Shown piece after piece: positions 33,213-43,580 of a DNA stretch of 64,000 bases. Within the stretch, counting starts at the first letter, position 1. Each line of letters begins with the position of its first letter. The translations under genes were made by a program, and so were the position numbers. The notes below the pieces were generated by a model. The model did no database searches and had not been told where the DNA came from. It was given only the letters and a program-made list of their open reading frames with translations. The DNA is from Thalassia testudinum (taxonomy: Eukaryota; Streptophyta; Magnoliopsida; Alismatales; Hydrocharitaceae), in NCBI GenBank assembly GCA_037157565.1, contig JAZHRO010000003.1:65226501-65290500 (forward strand), written 5' to 3'.

Positions 33213-35504
33213 TCAATCAGATGTATCAGTTCTAGCATAGTAGCCAGTCAAGATTAAGAGAAAAATGTGCTCGTATGCTCCTATAATCAGTGGTCCAGAG
33301 ATGTGAACCAACTGATTGTGCACCCTTACTCCAAAAAGTCTAGCTATAAGAAAGTGTGGAGTGGTGGTGGAAAATAGAGGACAATCAGAGGGGGTGTCAT
33401 GATGTTGGTTCAACTGATTTATCATGTCCCACAGTTCAACAGGATGTTGCTGAGGGAGTAGATCAACATGTATCTCAGAACCAAAATCTAAGTCCTAGGG
33501 ATCTTGATAACGATAAGTGACATCAAAGATCATGCCCTCTCCAGGCTCTGGATCATATGGGGATATCTGTGAAATTAGAAGATCTGTGGGGAGGTCATTG
33601 AAATCCTCGTCAGAAATTACTTCGTCCTCATCAGTACTCATCTCTGATTCTTCGGAGGTTGACTCTTCAAGCTTGGGGTCGAGCCATCCATTAGATTGAC
33701 TAGGATGGTAGGTGCATCCCCAGCTCATTCTACTTAAAGCTTCACCCTCGTATGCGTTGGGCTCCTCAATAATTCTTGCCTCAGGTAGCATATTTATTTC
33801 TTCAGTCAAGTCATCCATAGCTACTTCTGGTCTTTGGATGTCAGGATCAAGGATAGAAAGTTTCATCTCAGAATCTCTAGCATCTACATTAGGGATGTAG
33901 GTGAAAGAAGAAGAGTGCTGATCAAAAGATGTTGGCCCTAGCACAGGTTCACCTACAATGGGAAGTGTTCTAGACTAATCAGTAGTGTCACATGTAATGT
34001 TTGCCTCAAGATCCATATCCTCAAGTGGATCTACTTCCCTTATCATGGTTGGGTTATCTAACACAAGAGGTATGTCCCAGGATTCAGGATAATCCAATCG
34101 TGGCTTAGTCCTGGAGATATCAGTCCTTTCTTCCTCAATTTCCTGAATGGAGTTCTCAGATGAACCCATTCTGAATATTTCCTGCTCCTGTCTCATATCC
34201 AAGCTGGATTCTTCTTCCCCTGAATTATCTTATGGCATCTGCTCCCGAGAATCTCCTGTGTGTCTGTTCGGTGTAGTCGTTTTAGATTCTTCGTGGTCTT
34301 CAAGGCTATTTCCACTTGATATCTCAAAAGCAGTAGTTCTTGAGTTTCCCGATTTTGTCCAATTAGCCTTGTTATCCCTACTATTCCCTGAAGGAGCTCC
34401 ATTAAAGCTACTTGATACGAAATCCAACTTTGTCTTTGGTTTGGATCAGTGGTAGCTTGGATTTCGTTTAGATAGAATGCGACCTTCTCCTTAGCGCTAG
34501 CTATGGCTCTTTGTATTTTGTAATGCAGTTGCATATGCACCGGTAGTTCTTCAAGGGTTCCAGGGGGTGAATTAGGTCTACCCATATTCCATGGGTGAGA
34601 AGTAGGAGCACGAAATCCATATCCTGGGTTATAAGATGCAGTCTGATTGCATAGCAAAAATACACCAACAATTGTGCCATCTTATGCTATTTTCTAGCAT
34701 TACCAGTGCATATTAGGTAGACATAATCGCATTTGTGAATATACACGCATGCATGCATTTATTTGAGAGGGGAGGAGAGTGAATAAAGTGGCCTTGTAAT
34801 TGACAAATTCTTCAAGTGCTGCCTTGCAAAATTCACCACCTTTATTTTTATTTGACTTTCTTCTCCACGACTGCATGGCATGGCTGGACCTTCCTCGCGC
34901 CATTCTCTGCAGCAAACACTCCCTGCAGCTGCATGCACAGCCAGGGCATGGCTGTGCATGCCTTCTTCTTCTTTAAAAAGGGCTCAGCTTTCTTCTTTGC
35001 GGGGAGCCTGGTCCAACACCCAACACAACACCTTCTTCTCCAGGCCATCCCCCCCCTCTCCCCCTCCATATGCAGCCTCTCCTCCTTCTGAGGAGCCACA
35101 CTGCGGGCAGGAGCAACTCACAGTGGTGCACAACCACCACTGTGAGTCCACCACCGCCCAGCTCATCAAAGAGCCGATGGGCGTGGTGGTTCTCTCTCTG
35201 TTTTGACGTTTAGCCACAACTCCGCCATTGCCACAGGAGCTTCAAGCTTTGAAGCTCAAGCTCCGCACAGCAGCAGCACGGCATCGGACTCCTCTTCCGT
35301 GCGCGCAAGCCACCGCGCAAGCCTACAGGCCGCCCTCGCCTCCAGTGCAAGCCTGCAGGCCGCCCTCACCCCTCTCCGCGCACCCTATCGCGAAGCGCCA
35401 CCTGCAAGCCAGCAGTTGGCGTAGCTTCTCCGCGCGTGCGCCAGCCGCTCCACACCGCCCGCACACACGGAACAGGGCGCACTCGGTCGCACGGCTCGAC
35501 CATG

Positions 35505-35553
35505 CACTGTAGCCACTGTTCACGCTAGTTAGTGGAACACTGTGGCTACAGTG
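35505..35553 (+). other. Conserved 12-bp stem-loop in LTR C
   Basis: Arms CACTGTAGCCAC (35505-35516) and GTGGCTACAGTG (35542-35553) are perfectly complementary. LTR D keeps the stem at 59157-59205 with one base pair changed on both sides (CACTGTAGCTAC with GTAGCTACAGTG). Confidence 0.7.
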
Positions 35554-35969
35554 TGGTGACTAGTAAGTTTCTCACTTATCTGGTCACCTGGCGTGCCGCT
35601 ACAGGCCCCTGCCCATCCGCGCATGCCCGCGCCCGCTCCTGCGTACGCCCGCGCCCGCCCGCTCCAGCGCCTGCGCTCGCGTCTCCCTTCGCCCGCACTC
35701 GCCTCTCCGCGCAGCACTGTGCGCTGCGGTCTCCTTCCACGCCCGCTCCCTCCTGCGTGCGCGCGCCTCTTCGCACGCCTAAGCGCCTGCGCGTGCGCGT
35801 GGCCATCAAATGACGCTTGGAGGCTTCAGATGACTTAACACAGCGATCACTCCAGCAGTCTCTCTCGCCCTCTCTCTCCCTCTCTCTTGCTTTCTCTCTC
35901 TCACAGCACTCTCTCACTCCCTCAGCAGACACATACACACACACACTCACACTCTCGCACACACACACT

Positions 35970-36094
35970 CTCACCTATACACTACTATATACTTATATAT
36001 ATACATATATATATTTATATCTATATATATTTATATACATATATATATATATCTATACATATATTATTACCTATATGACTAAGTATAAGTATAG

Positions 36095-36149
<55 letters not shown>

Positions 36150-36540
36150 TATACACATATACTTATACATATATATATACATATATATACATACATATAT
36201 ACATATACCTATAACTATAAATACATATATATATATATTTGTATATCTATCTACATATATCTATATACATAAATACTTATACTAATATATATATATACAT
36301 ATACACATATATATAACTATATACATATATTACTCTATATATACCTATATATATATATATACATATACATATCTATATCTATATATTTAGTTATATATAC
36401 ATACATATATATACAACTATAAATATATATATATACATATGCATACATCTATCTATACATATATTTACATATCTATATATATACATATAGATATATATTT
36501 ACATATATATATACATATATTTTCATATCACCTACCATAG
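35970..36540. repeat. TA/CATA-rich microsatellite in LTR C
   Basis: About 570 bases are almost all TA, TATAC and CATATA units with no single fixed period. It is preceded by CT-rich and CA-rich runs (35860-35970). The D LTR has the same feature at 59790-60250. Confidence 0.85.
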
Positions 36541-37573
36541 TTGTATCACAGGAATATCTGCACCAGTTGCTGATATTCGCCGATACACGCGTATAGAAAG
36601 CGTGTTCGCACTCATCTTCCATCAATCCACCTTACACTCCACTCGGCACTTCGTCCTGTTGGTTGCGTCTTTCTAGACGATGAACGACTCGACACCGTGC
36701 TACACGCCATCTTCGCCTCCACCCCCACCCTTTATACATATATACTATATACATATATATATACTATATTTACTTTATTTCTACTTCTCTTTCCTTCCAG
36801 TAAAAAGATAAAAAAAATATAAAAGAGAAAAGATAATCCTTGACTTGCAGGTACTCAGTCTTGCGAATAGCAAGACCATTTTTGAAACCCTGATTTGGCT
36901 CAAAGCCAAGAACCTAATTTTGAGGGTGTACCTTAAGGACAAGAACTATCAGAAAAAAAATCTAAATAGAAAAACACCAAAAACATAATAAACGAACGGA
37001 AGAGATTCGTTGTAGGAAAGGAGTAGAAACTCATTCACTTCTAATCCCACTTCCCTGGGTTTGACCCTGGGCCTAAAAGTGACCAAGATAAAATCAAATA
37101 GGCCAGGTAAAAAATTTTGTAAAGAGATGGTTAGGCTCGATGTAGGTTAACCACTATACTCATTTCAATGATAAAATCACCATGTTAACACAACCTATCC
37201 GGGCCCGACCATAAGTCTTTTTCACGGTCCTTTGAGGGACTGGCTGGTATGGGTCATAATATGCAGGGTTAGGATATGGGTTAACCATTTCGGTAACCCG
37301 AGGAGAAGGATCAGGCGAAGAGAAAAGTCATCTTCGCCACCTTGGGTTCTGATCCCAAGGTTGAGCTGATTCAGTGACCCGGGCTCTCAGATAAGCTCGT
37401 GGGTCCAGCTCTTCTAGATCCTGATTAGGTCCAGATCTAGGGTTAGCCATTGTGGCTAAGCAAATAGAAGAAGAGGGTGGGGGAGAAGATGGCTCGGGAG
37501 AAGTGACTTGCCTCCTTGGGAGTGGCACCTAAGGTCCAACCAATTGAGGTTTGAATGACCTCCTTCCTCGCAT

Positions 37574-39095
37574 GCACCAACCAACCCCTAGGATGGTGCA
37601 ACCAGCCAGACAAAGCTAAGGCCCTGTCAATCAGATGGTCCTTATGATCAGATGACCAGATTTTTCATTTAAAATTCTAATTCCAGAAGAGAAAATTCAT
37701 CGTTCAACCGACTGAAAGTAATTCCCACCTCTCAAGCTAACCCAGCCGGTTTAGTTACGGTGGGACTAAGGGGAAGGTTCTTCCTTTGGCTCAAGCCTCC
37801 GATTCCGTTACCCCTTAGCCACGATCTTTTGACACTGCCCCACAAACTTAGTCACCAGGTTTGTTAAGAGCGGTTGAAACCACCTAGTAGTCCGACAACG
37901 AATTCGGGTTTATTTTGTGTTTTACAATTTATTTTAACCCCTTTTTTCTTCAGCTGGGGTTTATGGTGAGTGGTCCACAAGGTGACCAAGCTCACCAGAT
38001 AAAACTTAGTCTTGATTAAGTCTAGTCTAGTCCAAATGTATGATCTCTAGAGTGTAACCCTAAATGTGTAACCTAGAGTTCATGTAATTCTAGGGTTTTT
38101 TTTTCTTCAGCAGACCACAAAAATAAGAACAATTCTTTGTAAAAATTGGAATAAGAATAAGTTGAAATTTGGCAAGTATATTCCTTTTTTAATTATATTT
38201 TCAGATAATATTTTTTTATAATTTTTACTGCTTCAACCAAATTTATAGAGATTTTTAAATGTCAGGAGGTCAGATTTAGAATTTTGACCCCTGGTCATTC
38301 TTATGCTTTGAAACAATATCAAATGATCTTCAAAAATTCAGGAAAAATATGGAAATTAAAGCTAATGAGATCAGCTTTCGAACACCACCATTTTTAGTCA
38401 AAACATATTAGCACATTACTCAAAATTGATTTTTGAATTTTGAAAAATTTCAAATCTAGGTCCCTCTGACCCCCTTGTACTTCACAAATTTTTAAAAATT
38501 TTATGCTTTGAATTTATTGCAATTAATGGTTCCATTTGAAAGATGGTTTGAAAATGAAGGTATAGCCTAAATTTTAGAATTTTTTGCTCATTAATTTTTT
38601 GACAATTAAATTTTTAAGTCAGAATTTGAAATCTGGCTGAAAATCAGATAATGGTGGGAAAGCTTTTAAAAGGTGTTTGAATTCAAAATTCAAACTTTCC
38701 TCCAAAATGATTTTTGTTTCTTTTCAATTTTTTTTTCAAAAACTTTTGAATTTTTTTAAGGGAAAAGCTTTTTTTCAAAAAATTTTTTTCCCTTTTTTTT
38801 AAGTAAACTAACCTAAGATTCAAATGGAAACCTAATCTAACTACCTACGCTTTTTTTTATTTTTTTTAACAAAAATAAATAGGTTTTTTTTTTCCAAATG
38901 GAATTTCTAGAAGGAAATCTAACCTAGCCTTCAAAAAAGGAAAATCCTAATTTAAGAGGAGATGTGCACTTGATGATTTTTCTGCGCCCGATGTGTGCGT
39001 AGATCCCATTTTTCCTTCTTTCCTACACATGCAACAAAAAAGTAGAGGAATATTTGTCACTAAAAACTCAAAAGATCGAAATCAATTTTTTTGCA
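37574..39095 (-). other. Untranslated leader of element E
   Basis: It corresponds to 12093-13502 of A and includes the homopolymer-rich tract (38690-38900). No coding frame is supported. Confidence 0.6.
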
Positions 39096-39113
39096 TCCCT
39101 GGCAACGACGTCA
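39096..39113 (-). other. Primer-binding site of element E
   Basis: The minus-strand sequence TGACGTCGTTGCCAGGGA has three differences from the tRNA-Asp complement found intact in D. It lies two bases from the 5' LTR end. Confidence 0.7.
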
Positions 39114-39115
39114 TT

Positions 39116-41260
39116 TGACAGGCGGTGGTTCTCGTACGTGTTTCGAAAATAGAGATCTTCTTGTAGTATAGTGTGTGAAAACGCTCGTTAAAAATAATTT
39201 ATAAAATAACAAGACTTGAGTCTTGATCTTTCACCTTTGGGAGGCATTTAGAAAATGCAGATTTGAATTCAATCTAGCTCGCTCTACTTATTCAGAAATG
39301 CATGCCCGTTTACAATAATTTGTATTGATGCACGACATGCTTAGTTGCAAGAGAATACAAATTTCGCACATGCAACTTTAATCACAAGGAAATATGGCAA
39401 TAAGCTCATGGTGATTTTCACACATAGACATAGAGATATATAAAAGATGATTTCATTTATTGCATCATGGTGGCTATAGAGTGAAGCTCGCGGAAAGCTT
39501 GTATAGGAAAGGTTGAAAGCAATAAAATTGCTAACAGAAAATGACTGCATACAAGAATCTACAGGGGGATTATGCATGCAACATTGGGGGAGAATATGAG
39601 CTACACTACTAAGTAGTAATAAAGCACTAATCTACTAATAACTATGCTACTTATCATGCTAACAAAATGAAGGGCATTCGGAGGTAGCTCCGATGGCCTT
39701 TCCTTTGTTGAGAGGAGAAGGAGGGGTGGCCAATGGTGCTTAGGCTAGCCCTTGGAGAGAGGTTGGAGGTGATCTAGGCCTGGTGTGGAGGTGATGAGGA
39801 TGCCATGGTGTGCTCATGGAGATGGAGGTGGAGTAATGGAGGTGGAATGAAGCTAAAACTAGATGGAAGGCTAGATAGGTGCAAATGGCCACCCAAAGGT
39901 CCTTTAAGTAGACCCAAGGGAGCCTCTCTAGAGAGGCCTATGGTGGGAGCTCGAGGGAGAGAAAGAGAGGATGGATGGGTGGTTTTTAGATCCACATTTG
40001 GTGGATCTAAAAATTGAATGCATCTTGGTTGCTATGCTTAGCAACCAAGGCAACAACACATGGTAGAGAGTTCTAGAGAACTCTAGGCTAGGTATTTTCA
40101 TGTAGATGGTGTGTGTGGGTCGAAACCAAGGTGGCTAGGTTGATTTGGTTTGGTTCTAGTGGGGTTAGGTCAAGGTAGGTCTCCAAATAAGGTTGTAAAC
40201 CCTAACTCATTCAGGTAAAATGCAATTAAACTTGATACAATTTTAGTTGGATGTGTGAAACCCTAATTGAGAGTAAAAACAACTCAATTAAGGTAGGTCT
40301 AGGTCAATTGGACTCTCGTTGAGTCCAATTGGATAGTCTATGCTGAGATCAGGGTTTAATTGGACTCAATGAGTCCAATTGAATAGGCTAATGGAATTGA
40401 CTAAGATCCAAGTCAATTAGGTTTATCAAGGACTTAATTAGGTCCTTAGGGAGGTCTAGAGATGATGTACTAGTGTTAGGGTACCTTAATTTAGGTTCCT
40501 ATGGGGTCAAAATTGGGTTTAGGGACCTAGGAATTCAAGATCCAAGCTTGAATTCAAAAACATGAACTAGTGAGCAGTTCTAGATGTCTGACAATAGTGT
40601 CAGACATCTTAAAATGAAAAGTTAGATGTCTAGACTTGTTGTCTGGATGCCCAAATAGAGGTAGGGAAGAATTAAGGTTCTGTCTGCAGAAATTGGATGT
40701 CCAGACCAAGTGTCTGGATGTCTTAAAATGCTGTAGAAGTGGTTTTTAGGCACGCGGGTTGTGGCTAAGGGTTCTGGACATCCTGTAACTCATCTGGACG
40801 TCTAGATAGAGGTTGGAAATAGGGTTTTAGGGCTTCCTAGGGTACAGTGACCTAATCTAAGGGTGGCTAAGGCTTGGGGAAGCTTCTAGGCTGTCCTAGG
40901 GCTAGGATGGACCTAAGTTCTTCGTAGTTTACTGCTTTATTCCTACTTAACAGAATAGCATACCTCAACCCCTTACATTATTGTCTACTACATCTTATTC
41001 TTGGTCTTTTACTCCAGCTCTGCTGCAACTCTGGCTTCAGGTCCAACTTTAGATCCAGTCTCAGATGCAGCTCCTGAGCTTCTTATTTCCTACAATTTAT
41101 ATAATGCACCTAATTAGTATATTGTAGCATTATTCTATGAATAGCTATAAGAGGAATAGTAAAGATGCAAATAATGCTTATGCATGCACGAACTACCCGA
41201 ACTTATGCTAAGTCCTAGCCTAATTTTGAACAATTAAGACTTATGATTGCTGCATAATCA
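39116..41260 (-). repeat. 5' LTR of element E (2145 bp)
   Basis: The tip is TGATTATGCAGCAATCA and the end CTGTCA. It carries a perfect 13-bp dyad TTTTTAGATCCAC/GTGGATCTAAAAA (39983-40013) and an 11-bp dyad CTTGGTTGCTA/TAGCAACCAAG (40024-40049), at positions equivalent to the dyads in LTR A. Most GACGTC motifs have decayed to GATGTC or GACATC. Confidence 0.85.
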
Positions 41261-42058
41261 TAGCCATCTGTGTGAGTTGATTGCAAACCTCTGTAATTTC
41301 CTCATGTTTTTGCATGGCCACGTTGGTCTTCTACATATCATCCAAACTCTGCAAAATCAAGCTCATTTGATCTTCCTTTATAGGGCCGATTTGGAAATTC
41401 GGGTTGGGCCTAGGCTGAGTAGGCTGATATGGTTGCAAACCTTGTGGTCAAGGTTGGAATTGAGGTCTCGAGTTCTAATTATTTCCTGACCATTTGAAAT
41501 TTGGATGATTACACCATCCAAGGTTATATGAATTGGAGAATGGATCGTTCTGGATGAAGTGCAGATCCTCGCAGGTTTAAGGAACTCCAAAGTAATCAGA
41601 GTACGAGGGTTTAAAGTTCCCCTAACTAGGGTAGGATGGACTAGAGTTTCCTCCGAAACAAGGATCAGATGGGGTTGGATATGCATCCATCCCCTGATAT
41701 GCAAGGTGGTGAATGTTATGCATGACCTTCTCTACCTGAGAATTGATGTGCATACATGTTTTGCTATGAAGAGGTGGCTCTCTGTAGATGTTGAGTCAAT
41801 TCGTCCACCTTCTTCTCGATGATGGAGACCTTATCCAGGTGACTGGCCACCAACTCCAGGTCGACAAAAGCAAATAGGTCTCGTGTTTCATGTGCCCCAC
41901 GTGTGTTTGTCAATGCGCATGTGGTTGTTTGGTTGAACACAACCATAGACTCATTGTTTATTGAGTTCTCGCACATGTTCTCGAGAATCTCCTAAAAGGT
42001 GTCTTCATGCTGACCCATGATGTTTCCACTGTAGGTTTCATTGATAAATAATATGATG
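41261..42058 (-). pseudogene. gag C-terminal fragment of element J
   Basis: The reverse strand encodes an Athila gag tail: Asn/Pro/Gln-rich, with a YNLGW-type segment near 41510-41530 like YNLGWRNHLNF in D. Several stops and frameshifts are present. It is continuous in element order with 24606-26159 across E, and with 47230-48000 across the LINE. The last 19 bases (42040-42058) are the left copy of the LINE target duplication. Confidence 0.65.
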
Positions 42059-42143
42059 ACAACGTTTAAGAGAGAAACACCATTCAGACATTCCAAGAGC
42101 ACAATCATCCCGAAGTAGGGATTGATTCGAGGGGGGGGCGACC

Positions 42144-43477
42144 ATGCCGGAGGGCAGCGACCATGGGGCGATCGGGGGAAGAATCTGGGATGACAAGGGT
42201 TGGACTACATGGAGATCTAGGGCATGGAGACGGAAGGAGAGGAGAGGATCTGACACTACTGGCAGACGGGAGGCAGATATGAGGAAGACAGATAGAGGGA
42301 GTTTAGGGGGTAGCAAAAAGATCATGTGCTTCTGGTGCCGACGTTGGGGCCATATGCAGCTGTATGTCGCTCTCCCATTGTGTGCCTTGTGTGCGGTGGT
42401 TACGACCATAAGAAGGATTCATGTAAGGCAACTGATGGGCAGATGAAGGGCCATTCGAATCTACGCACTGGAGATTTGAATGTTAGGGCACAGCCGCCAC
42501 CACCGCCGCCCCCTCGTACCTATGGGGGTCACACGGTCGACGTTGAGGTTCCTATGACAGAGAACATAAGAGCGGCAGAGTTGATACTGAGAGGGGCGTT
42601 GATTGGCGAGGTAATGACTGGTAATCCATCTTCAGAAAACCTGCACAATTTGGTAAGCTCTCTCTCTCCATCGACCAACTCCTGGCAAATCGCTTTTCTG
42701 TCACCCGCACGGTTTGTGCTCTTTGGCTTGGGGATGATGGATGTCGAACATTTGTGTTTTCAATCAAGCTCTTTTGAAGGTTTAACGGTGATTTGGAGGT
42801 TAGTCTCTCCCTTTGATGGAGCCTTGCTGGAGAGGCCACCTCAGAGATTAGGCTCCAGGTCGGGGAGACTTGAGATCAAAGGTCTGCCGCTATAGCTGAG
42901 GTCAAGAGAGGTGGTGGTGACCATGATATCTGGGTTTGCCCTAATGGTAGAAGATGAGGAAGTTGGGTTGATGGAGGGCGATGGACGGGTCCTGAGTGTG
43001 ATGGTTGATGTCTTCAAATCAGGGTCGATCCCTAACAGACTGATTCTAAGATGTGGGGGTAGCTCTTGGCTGTTGCTATTGAGATTCACTGTGGGTGACA
43101 TTGCTGTGAAGAAGATGCACGATAAGCCGTCTGATTTGCAAGCTGTTGAAGAGGTGAACTTACATGTCTTGTGTAGGCCTTCTTCTGAAGAGGCTCTGAT
43201 AACAAAAAAGCGCAAGGACCATCATCTGGGGGAAATGGGGGAGATGATGGTTGAGGAGCAGGTGGAGTTAGTCAGGAAGGAAACAGTGATGCTTGTGATC
43301 AAAGATGCAAGGGATCCACAACCAGGTGTTGACGACACTGAGATGCAGGTGTTAAAAGAGATTTTGCTTAACTCTTTGAAGACCCAACAGAAGTTGCAAG
43401 AGGTGGAGGGTCTAAAATTTGGTACTGGATCTAATACCAAATCTGGTAAGGGTAGGTCACCCTATAGACTTAGATAG
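42144..43477 (+). pseudogene. LINE ORF1, RNA-binding protein with CCHC zinc knuckles
   Basis: ORF1 proteins coat LINE RNA in ribonucleoprotein particles. The frame opens at ATG 42144, rich in Arg and Gly. Two adjacent CX2CX4HX4C zinc knuckles are recognisable near 42330-42420: the second is intact (CLVCGGYDHKKDSC), while the first is split by a frameshift at about 42350. Reading then stays in the second frame to 43475, with an in-frame TAG at 42893. A run of seven Pro follows the knuckles. The C-terminal half is rich in charged residues. ORF2 starts about 100 bases later. Confidence 0.7.
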
Positions 43478-43580
43478 AGGAAACCAAAGTCTGATCTGCT
43501 TTGGATGAGAACACAGTTGTTGCGATTATGTAGGTCAGTAAATGTCAAAGCCAAAAGGTGGAGGGATCTCATGAAGGAAG

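Larger units (their letters stand above)
34644..37224 (+). mobile_element. Solo LTR C (2581 bp), D-type
   Basis: It starts TGATTGCATAGCAAAAA and ends CTTTTTCA. Flanks are CAGTC (34639-34643) and CGGTC (37225-37229), a 5-bp duplication with one change. The interrupted ORF reads on across the site when compared with A at 13840-13870. It is homologous along its length to the 5' LTR of D (58389-61020). It has a GC-rich middle, a CACTGTAG hairpin and a TA-rich microsatellite. The Pro/Arg/Ser frames at 35200-35970 and the Tyr/Ile frame at 35817-36272 are artefacts. Confidence 0.85.
33213..37573 (-). pseudogene. Novel ORF of element E, split by solo LTR C
   Basis: It is the counterpart of the A ORF. 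The gag-like ATG (MRGRRS) is at 37573. The first in-frame TGA after NPRWRR is at the same codon as in A. Solo LTR C (34644-37224) interrupts the Pro/Tyr-rich region. Downstream pieces lie at 34193-34657 (IQRAIASAKEK, helical), 33975-34202 and 33495-33944 (acidic), and 33213-33425 (hydrophobic end, HNQLVHISGPLIIG). It has frameshifts near 34200-34430. At three of A's later stop positions E keeps a sense codon, so those stops in A are private. No known domain is recognised. Confidence 0.7.
26160..41260 (-). mobile_element. Element E: non-autonomous LTR retrotransposon, sister of A
   Basis: 5' LTR 39116-41260, PBS 39096-39113, novel ORF 33213-37573, noncoding 3' region, 3' LTR 26160-31213. It holds two later solo LTRs, B' (26618-29491) and C (34644-37224). 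Without them it is about 9.6 kb, like A. It lies inside element J, whose coding sequence resumes on both sides. The flanking pentamers AGTCC (26155-26159) and TAGCC (41261-41265) do not match well, so the target duplication is decayed or my end call is off by a base or two. Confidence 0.85.

Noticed and set aside
35817..36272. 151-codon Tyr/Ile/Thr-rich frame
   Set aside because: Translation of a TA/CATA microsatellite.
36000..36540. AT-rich tract as a replication origin or matrix attachment region
   Set aside because: It is a microsatellite inside an LTR, repeated in another LTR copy. Composition alone does not support an origin.
42038..42895. Minus-strand frames over LINE ORF1
   Set aside because: They are shadows of the ORF1 coding strand with no family motif.
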